Part shown: in pieces, positions 20,706-27,177 of the stretch | How the letters are laid out: every line of letters begins with the position of its first letter | How positions within the stretch are numbered: the stretch's first letter is position 1 | Source of the DNA: an uncultured Kineothrix sp. | GTDB taxonomy: Bacteria > Bacillota > Clostridia > Lachnospirales > Lachnospiraceae | Length of the DNA: 27,177 nt | NCBI GenBank assembly: GCA_910587275.1 | Contig: CAJUMD010000039.1 | Coordinates: 1-27,177 of the forward strand | Reading direction: 5' to 3' | Translations under genes and position numbers: made by a program | The notes under the pieces: generated by a model | The model's database searches: none | The model's input: the letters and a program-made list of their open reading frames with translations, nothing else | What the model was told of the DNA's origin: nothing

Positions 20706-23684
20706 TTGGAATACTTTAATCAGACGAAACAGAACCAAAGAAATACCGAGCGTTTTATCATTCTTTTTTACAGTCTTTATACCGTCTGCCTGTGCGCAGG
20801 CGCACTAAGGGCCGGATGGCCCCTGTGGATTCCGGCGTGTCTGCTGGCGGCAGTCTCCGCCGGGTGGACGGTTTATTTCAGCCGGTATAAAAATTACCGC
20901 ACACGGGCTGCACTGACATCCCTGCTCATACAGTTCTCCCTGCTCCTGTATGCCGCCCACAAGGACGATATGTCCACACTCATACCAACCTTCATGGCAT
21001 TGTCCGTACTGGTAGCATTTTACGGGTTTTCCAAACTCCTGTGGCTTATTTTCGCTTCGCTGCTTTTCATCGCCTTTTACCACGGCGTCATTCACGGAAC
21101 CCTCCGTTTTATTTCCAGTGAAACCCTTTTGGGTCTTCTGCCGCAGGTAGGGAATGTATTGTGTCTAGAATTTATCCTGTACCGGTGGATGAAGCAGCAG
21201 AACGAAAACAGCAATGAAGTCTACAAAATCATTGACGCCCTCATGGACGCGGAGCAAAGCAAGGATGATTTCCTTTCCAATGTCAGCCATGAAATCCGTA
21301 CACCGGTCAATACCATCTGCGGAATGAGCGAACTGGCGCTGCGGGAACACGATGCGGACAGCCTGCGGGAAGAAGTCCTTGATATCCGCGACGCCGGACG
21401 CAACCTGATGACACTGGTCAACGATATCCTGGATTTCGCCCAGCTCCAGCAGGGAAAAATGGATTTGGAGGAAGAACCCTACAACATCACTTCCACCATC
21501 AACGATGTCATCAATATGGCAATGGCAAAAAAAGGGGATAAAAAAATTGAACTGATCGCGGACTGCGATGCGACTCTGCCCAGCGGTCTTTTAGGCGATG
21601 AAAAAAAGATACGCCGGGTCATCGTAAACCTGATGGACAATGCCATTAAGTTTACGAATGAAGGGTGCGTCAGCATCCGTGTATATGCCAGACGGGAAAA
21701 TTACGGCATTAACCTCTGCGTAACCATCCGGGATACCGGCATCGGTATGAGCCAGGAAAGCCTGGAGAAACTGTTCCACAGTTTCAGCCAGGTGGATACG
21801 AGAAGAAGCAGGCAGGAAGGAGGCGTAGGCTTAGGTCTTGCCATTTCCAGGGCGCTGGTGTTAAAAATGGGCGGAACGCTTACCGTGCGCAGCCGGCTCG
21901 GCAAAGGCAGCATAGTGCGGTTCGTGGTTCCCCAAAAAATACTGGATGAAGAACCGATTGCCCGTGCGGATGACAAGCAGCGGATAAACGCAGCGGTTTA
22001 TATCGACATGGAGCAGTTCCATATGGCGTTCATCCGTGACGAATACAACAACAATATCCTGCACATGCGCCAACAGCTCCAAATCCGGTGCCATATCTGC
22101 CGGAACCTGGCGGAACTAAAGCGCAGGGAGCGCTTGGAAGCATTCAGCCATGTATTCATCAGTTTGGCGGAATACCTGGAAGACAAACCTTATTTCGACG
22201 GTTTGGCAAAACGCGCAAAGTTAATCCTCATCATTGACCGCCCGGACGAAAAGCATCTTTCCAACCCGGACCTGCTGCAGCTTTACAAACCTTTTTATAT
22301 CCTGCCCATGGTTTCCATTTTAAACGGAAGCGGCGGCATCGAAGGCGGCAGACCTTTGGTAAGGCAGGGAAGGTTTACCGCCCCCGCCGCCCATATCCTT
22401 GTGGTGGATGATAACCGGATGAACATCCGCGTCATCGAAGGGCTGTTAAAAGAATACCGGATTCAGGTCACTTATGCCACCAGCGGGCAGGAAGCGCTGG
22501 AGGTCATCGGAAGAATGTGCTTTGACTTTGTGTTCATGGACCATATGATGCCGGATATGGACGGTGTGGAAACCATGCACCGCATCCGCTGCAAAGTAGG
22601 GCTATATTATCAAAAGGTACCCATTGTAGCCCTGACGGCAAACGCAGCGCCCGGCAACCGGGAAATGTTTTTGGCGGAAGGTTTTGACGATTTTCTGGCA
22701 AAACCCGTGGAAATATCCGTACTGGAGCGCGTCCTCAGACGCAACCTGCCGGAAGACAAAATCCTTTTGTACGGACAGGCGGACACAGAAACCAAACGGC
22801 AAAGCGCCGGCCAAACGGACGCACAGCCAAACCCGGACGACGCTGCGGCACCCGGCACGGACGACGCTGCGGCACCCGGCACGGACGACGCTGCGGCACC
22901 CGGCACGGACGACGCTGCGGCACCCGGCACGGACACGGCAGCGGACGCCAACTCCGGCACGAACGCATACATGACGGAAGATTCTTTTGCCATCGGCGAT
23001 TTGGATGTCCGGCAGGGAATCCTGTTCTGCGGCGGCAGAAAACAGTATTTGGAGGTTTTAGAATCCTGCCTTGCGGACGGGGAAGAAGAACGCCGCCAGT
23101 TAGGGACTTTCTTCGAACGGCAGGACTGGAAAAATTACACAATCAAAGTACATGCGCTTAAGAGTACCATGCACAGTATCGGCGCCATCCGTCTTGCGGG
23201 AAAGGCAAAGGACCTGGAAACCGCGGGAAAAAAGGGGGATGCCGAATACATCTTCATGCACCACGGGAACCTGCTCACCGAGCATCTGCGGCTGATGGAA
23301 GAATTAGAGCAATGCCCGCTGCTTCACGTTACATCCGGGAGGGAACCTGCGGCGGAAAGCACGGATGATACTTTACCGGAAGGCACGGCCTCGTCCCTGC
23401 CCAAACTGGATGACGATACGTTTGACCGGCTGTCGGAAGCGCTGGAAGATGCCGCGTATGCCCTGGACGGCGGGCGTATGCTTACAGTCCTGTCCTTGCT
23501 GCAGGGATACCGCTACCGTCATTCCCCGCTCCGGGACTTACTGGAACCCGTAAAAAAGAAAGTCGAAATGTCCGATTATATGTCCGCGCTGGATAAAGTA
23601 TCGGCGATACGCAAAGACATTGTATCCCAAAGTCCCGAAAGAAACCCGGACGGCATACCGGACGGGGAAGCAACGCAAAAATGA
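20706..23684 (+). CDS. Hybrid sensor histidine kinase with receiver and HPt domains
   Basis: A 992-residue protein. There are five or six membrane helices with almost no external loops (about 15-160), then HisKA with the phospho-His at 195 (SHEIRTPVN), and HATPase with N312, DTGIGM (343-348) and GGVGLGLAIS. A divergent receiver-like region lacking the Asp pocket follows (about 425-545), then a true receiver (562-680; Asp568/569, Asp612 in MDHMMPDMDG, Lys666), a linker of four DDAAAPGT units (711-742), an HPt domain with His816 (KVHALKSTMHSIGA) and a helical tail (about 895-975). A full His-Asp-His relay is therefore in one chain; the next acceptor is probably the response regulator encoded just upstream. 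The start is TTG at 20706, supported by GGAGG 7 bases upstream. The stop overlaps the beginning of the next gene. Confidence 0.92.
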   Translation: MEYFNQTKQNQRNTERFIILFYSLYTVCLCAGALRAGWPLWIPACLLAAVSAGWTVYFSRYKNYRTRAALTSLLIQFSLLLYAAHKDDMSTLIPTFMALSVLVAFYGFSKLLWLIFASLLFIAFYHGVIHGTLRFISSETLLGLLPQVGNVLCLEFILYRWMKQQNENSNEVYKIIDALMDAEQSKDDFLSNVSHEIRTPVNTICGMSELALREHDADSLREEVLDIRDAGRNLMTLVNDILDFAQLQQGKMDLEEEPYNITSTINDVINMAMAKKGDKKIELIADCDATLPSGLLGDEKKIRRVIVNLMDNAIKFTNEGCVSIRVYARRENYGINLCVTIRDTGIGMSQESLEKLFHSFSQVDTRRSRQEGGVGLGLAISRALVLKMGGTLTVRSRLGKGSIVRFVVPQKILDEEPIARADDKQRINAAVYIDMEQFHMAFIRDEYNNNILHMRQQLQIRCHICRNLAELKRRERLEAFSHVFISLAEYLEDKPYFDGLAKRAKLILIIDRPDEKHLSNPDLLQLYKPFYILPMVSILNGSGGIEGGRPLVRQGRFTAPAAHILVVDDNRMNIRVIEGLLKEYRIQVTYATSGQEALEVIGRMCFDFVFMDHMMPDMDGVETMHRIRCKVGLYYQKVPIVALTANAAPGNREMFLAEGFDDFLAKPVEISVLERVLRRNLPEDKILLYGQADTETKRQSAGQTDAQPNPDDAAAPGTDDAAAPGTDDAAAPGTDDAAAPGTDTAADANSGTNAYMTEDSFAIGDLDVRQGILFCGGRKQYLEVLESCLADGEEERRQLGTFFERQDWKNYTIKVHALKSTMHSIGAIRLAGKAKDLETAGKKGDAEYIFMHHGNLLTEHLRLMEELEQCPLLHVTSGREPAAESTDDTLPEGTASSLPKLDDDTFDRLSEALEDAAYALDGGRMLTVLSLLQGYRYRHSPLRDLLEPVKKKVEMSDYMSALDKVSAIRKDIVSQSPERNPDGIPDGEATQK
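22836..22931 (+). repeat. Four perfect 24-bp tandem repeats inside the kinase gene
   Basis: The unit GACGACGCTGCGGCACCCGG plus CACG occurs four times without a mismatch (starts 22836, 22860, 22884 and 22908). It encodes DDAAAPGT x 4 in the linker between receiver and HPt domains. A unit of 24 bp keeps the frame when copies are gained or lost, and perfect identity suggests recent expansion. It is followed by a partial, diverged unit (GACACGGCAGCGG). Confidence 0.97.
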
Positions 23685-23692
23685 GGTGGAAC

Positions 23693-26377
23693 ATGATGAA
23701 AAAACTGTTGGAAACCATATACGGAAGGGATTATGACCTGCGGGAAAGGATTTTTCGCATGATTGTTTTGGTAGGCGTCCTTCTTGCTTCCATGGGAATC
23801 ATTGAATGCGTGGTTCTCATGGACATGCATGTCATTGTCGTCCCGCTTTTTATTCTGCTGGCAGTCATGATAATTGCGCTTTTGGTTACTTTTAAATACC
23901 GTAAGATTGACATTGCCGCCATTCTTGTCGGCTTCCTCATCATCCTGTTAATTTTTCCCGCCATGTTTTTCCTGAGCGGGGGATTGGAAGGCGGCGCCGT
24001 CATATGGTTTGCCCTTGGGCTGTTTTACGTCTTTTTGATGTTTTCCGGCAAAAGGCTGGTCCTTTTCCTAATCCTTGCCATTACCGTGAACACCTTCACC
24101 TACGGCTACGGTTACCACCACCCGGAAGCCATCGTACCCATGGACTCCCGCCTTGCCGCTTATCTGGACTCCCTGTTTTCCATGCTTGCCGTAGGGCTTG
24201 CCGGCGGCATCATTTTAAAAACACAGATGAAAATGTTCAACATTGAGCGTTCCGTGGCACAGAAACAGCAGGAGGAACTGGAAAAAATAAGCGAGTCCAA
24301 AAACAGCTTCTTTGCCAGCATGAGCCATGAACTGCGCACCCCCATCAATACCATTGTGGGGCTCAACGAAATGATACTGCGGGAAAGCGAAGAACCGGCA
24401 ACCAAAGAATATGCCGCCAACATCCAAAGCGCCAGTAAAATGCTGCTGAACCTGATCAACGATATTTTGGACCTGTCCCAAATAGAAATGAAAAAAATGG
24501 AAATTTTTCCTTTGGAATACCGGACCGCGGACCTGTTTGGTGATTTAACCGACATGATCCGGGTGCGCCTGACGGAAAAGAAACTGGAACTGCGGATTGA
24601 TATCGACGAAAACCTCCCCTCTGTCCTGTTGGGCGATGTCAAACGCATCCAACAGGTTCTCCTGAACATCCTGACCAATGCGGCAAAATATACCAACGAA
24701 GGTTCCGTCACCCTCTCCGCCCGCATGGATTTCTTAGAAGGTGTCCCCCGCTTAAGGGTATCCGTGACGGATACCGGCATCGGCATCCGCAAGGAAGACC
24801 TGCAGTACCTGTATGATTCCTTTAAACGGGCGGATACGCGGAAAAACTTAAAAGTGGAAGGCAGCGGTCTTGGGCTTTCCATTACCAAACAGTTGGTGGA
24901 TCTGATGGGCGGCGAGATTTCCGTGGACAGCATTTATATGAAAGGGTCCGTTTTCACGGTTATTTTACCGCAGAAAATTGTGGATCACACACCTATCGGA
25001 AACATCCGCCTTTTGTCCCGGAGCCGGAAACAAACGGCGGAATATCGGCAGAGTTTCGAGGCTCCCGAAGCGCGCATCCTCATCGTGGACGACAATGCCA
25101 TGAATTCCATGGTGGAAAGCAAGCTGTTGGAAGCTACCAAAGTACAGACCGATATTGCCAAAAGCGGCGCGGAATGCCTGGAAATGACCAAGCGGAAATA
25201 CTACCACGTAATCCTCCTGGATTACATGATGCCGGAAATGGACGGTATCGAAACGTTAAAGCAGCTCAGGAAACAGGAGAACGGATTATGCCGTGACTGC
25301 GCCGTCATTGCCCTGTCCGCCAATTCCGCGGCGGAAGCGGGCAAACGGATGATGGAGGAAGGATTTGACGGATATCTGGAGAAACCCATACAAAGCGCTG
25401 CCCTGGAAGCGGAAATTTTAAAGTTTATCCCTGAGGATATCATCGAATACCGCCAGTCGGCAGCCCCGCAGGAACAGGAAGCCGGAACGCATATCGAACC
25501 GGTCCGGCAGGTTTCCCGCCGCAGGAAACGGAAGGTCATCATCACCACGGACTGCATCAGCGACCTGCCGGAACACCTGATTGAAAAATACGACATCGGC
25601 TGCATGTACTTATATGTCCGCACGGCAAGCGGACGTTTCGCGGACACACTGGAAATCACCTCGGACGATCTCAACCAGTACATGACGGAAGACACCAGCA
25701 ACATCACTGCCGACAGCGTTTCCGTGGAAGAATACGAAGAATTTTTTTCCGACATGCTGACGCGGTCGGAACGGGTCATCCATATTTCCATGGCAAAAAG
25801 CATGGGAAGCGGCTATGACCATGCCAAAACAGCCGCCCAGTGCTTCGACCATGTCCATATCATCGATTCCGCCCAAATTTCCTGCGGACAGGGACTGGTA
25901 GTACTCTATGCCGCAAAACTGGCTATGGAAGGCTACCCCGCAAAGGACATCCGCACAAAGGTGACAAAAATGAAGGAACGGGTGGAAACCCAGTTCATCC
26001 TTCCGTCGGCAAATATATATTACTCCCATGGCTTCCTTGGCAAAACCACCGCAAAGCTGTGCGGTTTGTTCCAGTTGCACCCCATTCTGAAAATGAGGCC
26101 GGGCGGACTGACTCTCACCGGTGCCGGCGCCGGAAAGCCGGAAAACACATGGCGCCGGTTCATCCACAGCCACCTGCTGCGCCGGGGACGCATCAGTACC
26201 GATGTGGTGTTCATTACCCATGCGGGATGCAGCGTGGAACAGCAGGAATACATCCGCCGTGAAATACTGCGGCGCGTTCCCTTTGAGAAGGTCATCATGC
26301 AGCGCGCCTCCGTCTCCACCGCATGCAATACGGGGATTGGAACATTCGGGTTCGCTTATTACAGGAAAAAGGAATGA
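23693..26377 (+). CDS. Hybrid histidine kinase fused to a C-terminal DegV domain
   Basis: An 894-residue protein: about six membrane helices (20-175), coiled coil, HisKA with His212 (SHELRTPIN), HATPase with N329, DTGIGI and GSGLGLSI, a receiver (about 460-580; Asp466/467, Asp510 in LLDYMMPEMDG, Lys564), an Arg/Lys-rich linker, then a DegV domain (614-894). The DegV part begins VIITTDCISDLPEHLIEKYDI and includes HVHIIDSAQISCGQG and NTGIGTFGFAYY. DegV/FakB proteins bind fatty acids. Here the usual SGTY reads GSGY and the H-x-GPG block reads NTGIG, so ligand or affinity may differ. No HPt is present; the neighbouring kinase has one. The ATG at 23693 has GAGG 6 bases upstream; an ATG at 23681 overlapping the previous stop is possible. 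Confidence 0.9.
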   Translation: MMKKLLETIYGRDYDLRERIFRMIVLVGVLLASMGIIECVVLMDMHVIVVPLFILLAVMIIALLVTFKYRKIDIAAILVGFLIILLIFPAMFFLSGGLEGGAVIWFALGLFYVFLMFSGKRLVLFLILAITVNTFTYGYGYHHPEAIVPMDSRLAAYLDSLFSMLAVGLAGGIILKTQMKMFNIERSVAQKQQEELEKISESKNSFFASMSHELRTPINTIVGLNEMILRESEEPATKEYAANIQSASKMLLNLINDILDLSQIEMKKMEIFPLEYRTADLFGDLTDMIRVRLTEKKLELRIDIDENLPSVLLGDVKRIQQVLLNILTNAAKYTNEGSVTLSARMDFLEGVPRLRVSVTDTGIGIRKEDLQYLYDSFKRADTRKNLKVEGSGLGLSITKQLVDLMGGEISVDSIYMKGSVFTVILPQKIVDHTPIGNIRLLSRSRKQTAEYRQSFEAPEARILIVDDNAMNSMVESKLLEATKVQTDIAKSGAECLEMTKRKYYHVILLDYMMPEMDGIETLKQLRKQENGLCRDCAVIALSANSAAEAGKRMMEEGFDGYLEKPIQSAALEAEILKFIPEDIIEYRQSAAPQEQEAGTHIEPVRQVSRRRKRKVIITTDCISDLPEHLIEKYDIGCMYLYVRTASGRFADTLEITSDDLNQYMTEDTSNITADSVSVEEYEEFFSDMLTRSERVIHISMAKSMGSGYDHAKTAAQCFDHVHIIDSAQISCGQGLVVLYAAKLAMEGYPAKDIRTKVTKMKERVETQFILPSANIYYSHGFLGKTTAKLCGLFQLHPILKMRPGGLTLTGAGAGKPENTWRRFIHSHLLRRGRISTDVVFITHAGCSVEQQEYIRREILRRVPFEKVIMQRASVSTACNTGIGTFGFAYYRKKE

Positions 26378-26415
26378 GCGGAGAATTTACGGTTTGTAAT
26401 TTCCCTCGTCCTGCA

Positions 26416-26592
26416 GGGAACTGCGGATATCTTCCGTATTTCCCCGCATACCCCAAACCCGTCCATATCGGCATCCATATATCGAGGAGTATCAGATTCA
26501 TAGGGGTTCCGTTCAGGACAGCCAGCATCCAAATTCACCGGCTCGTCGTCCACAATCAGGATATTCTTAACCGTTTCACCTTTTTGCCTCAT
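26416..26592 (-). pseudogene. Decayed response-regulator receiver domain
   Basis: Reading the minus strand from 26592, one frame gives VKNILIVDDEPVNL, a receiver N-terminus with its Asp pair. After a one-base shift the second frame continues MLAVLNGTP and then NLILLDIWMP, the phospho-acceptor strand. A second one-base shift returns to the first frame with DMDGFGVCGEIRKISAVP. About 25-30 residues between helix 1 and the acceptor strand are missing, and homology ends near 26416. Two frameshifts, an internal deletion and a lost C-terminus mark it as a relic. Its parent gene cannot be told. It converges on the end of the DegV-kinase gene 39 bp away. Confidence 0.75.
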
Positions 26593-26611
26593 TTGCAGTG
26601 TATTGTTAAAT

Positions 26612-26655
26612 GCCGAAAAGCGTTCATTGTTTTTTCCAACAAACGCTTTCCCGGC
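26612..26655. other. Imperfect hairpin between the oxidoreductase gene and the receiver relic
   Basis: GCCG pairs with CGGC, AAAGCGTT (26617-26624) with AACGCTTT (26642-26649), and inside these TTGTT with AACAA. Neither strand has a U-run after it, so it is not a clear terminator. It lies 20 bases downstream of the oxidoreductase stop codon. Confidence 0.45.
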
Positions 26656-26675
26656 TAAGTACTCTGCCTGATTTA

Positions 26676-27177
26676 TTATTGTGAAAAAGAATTATCAATC
26701 ATTCTTTTATCTTTTCGGGCAATCCGCCACACAGCAAACTTTCCTGCCGTTACCGCTGCCGGAAGACCTCCCGGCGCCATAATCCACTGACTGGCAATAT
26801 ACAGGTTTTTTACGCCCTTTAATATTCCTTTTACACGAAAGGACTTTACGCCTTTTCTCGTAATGAATCCCATATATGCTCCATGGTATGCGTTACAGTA
26901 CCGCTCGTAAGTAATCGGTGTCCAGCAGTCAAGAAAAGCCATATGTCCCTGAAGACTGGGGAACTGCGTCAGCAATCGTTCTTCTATTGCCTCTGCCGCC
27001 GCCTTTTTCCGGCTCTCATATTCCTCCTTTGTCAGCCCTTTCCAGTATAAGTATTCCCTATCAAATTGTGGGACATTTACTTGAAGCACCATTTTCCCTT
27101 CCGGAGCAAATTCAGGTTCATATTCATAACTTTTCACTGAAATTCTCTCCACTTTCTTTCCTCCTGTTTCAAAAGGA
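26676..27177 (-). CDS. C-terminal part of a phytoene-desaturase-like FAD oxidoreductase (runs off the right edge)
   Basis: The last 167 or so residues of a CrtI/phytoene-dehydrogenase-like flavoprotein. Visible landmarks are SYEYEPEFAPEGK, YLYWKGLTKEEYESRK, the TPITYERYCNAYHGA block, and the C-terminal FAD-contacting segment NLYIASQWIMAPGGLPAAV followed by TAGKFAVWRI. The frame is open to the window edge (residues ..PFETGGKKVERI before the internal GTG at 27152), so the N-terminal GxGxxG domain should lie to the right. I read it as a 3' fragment of a normal gene rather than a truncated one. Substrate unknown; related proteins act on carotenoids, lipids or other hydrophobic molecules. It is not linked by operon to the signalling genes, which converge on it. 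Confidence 0.8.
   Translation of the reverse strand, partial: PFETGGKKVERISVKSYEYEPEFAPEGKMVLQVNVPQFDREYLYWKGLTKEEYESRKKAAAEAIEERLLTQFPSLQGHMAFLDCWTPITYERYCNAYHGAYMGFITRKGVKSFRVKGILKGVKNLYIASQWIMAPGGLPAAVTAGKFAVWRIARKDKRMIDNSFSQ

Noticed and set aside
22836..22931. Short direct repeats as a possible CRISPR array
   Set aside because: The units are contiguous without spacers and lie in frame inside a kinase gene; no cas genes are present.
26612..26655. Hairpin as an intrinsic terminator of the oxidoreductase gene
   Set aside because: The stem is plausible but there is no U-tract on either strand, so it is listed only as an unexplained hairpin.

Overview
The window looks like chromosomal DNA from a motile, flagellated Firmicute, most probably a Lachnospiraceae-type clostridium. 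The grounds are the gene order flgM-flgN-flgK-flgK-flgL-fliW-csrA-flaG-fliD-fliS-fliT, the FliW/CsrA pair, strong AGGAGG ribosome binding sites, SigD-type promoters (TAAA-N15-nCCGATAW) and the families of the flanking genes. No species can be named from sequence alone. The first 47 bases are not genomic: they are the tail of an Illumina P7 adapter, an 8-base index and the read-2 primer, so the left edge is a contig end.

Left third (48-9180): a cell-surface glycan region. It holds the C-terminal tail of an SGNH-type protein, a large DUF6311-like membrane protein, an unclassified polytopic membrane protein on the + strand, and a four-gene minus-strand operon. That operon runs: a tandem two-domain WecG/TagA glycosyltransferase, a GtrA protein, a UDP-galactopyranose-mutase/amine-oxidase-like flavoprotein, and a DUF6056-like membrane protein. 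A promoter is visible in front of the glycosyltransferase.

Middle (9254-19235): the late flagellar cluster, all on the minus strand. One SigD promoter precedes flgM and a second precedes flaG. A hairpin terminator lies between csrA and the flaG promoter, and another follows fliT. The first of two flgK genes carries a one-base frameshift that removes its conserved C-terminal helix. The flaG ribosome binding site sits in the loop of a small hairpin that matches a CsrA binding site, next to the csrA and fliW genes themselves.

Right third (19566-26377): a divergent three-gene signalling operon. It encodes a response regulator with an HD-GYP-like output domain lacking several metal ligands, a hybrid histidine kinase with receiver and HPt domains and a perfect 24-bp x 4 coding repeat, and a second hybrid kinase whose C-terminus is a DegV (lipid-binding) domain. 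No DNA-binding output domain is present. Beyond it lie a decayed receiver-domain relic and the C-terminal part of a phytoene-desaturase-like oxidoreductase that runs off the right edge.

Three copies of a dispersed palindromic repeat (about 2501, 9184 and 19274) sit at operon boundaries. One contains a nearly perfect inverted repeat with arms of about 90 bp. No tRNA, rRNA, CRISPR array or transposase gene was seen.
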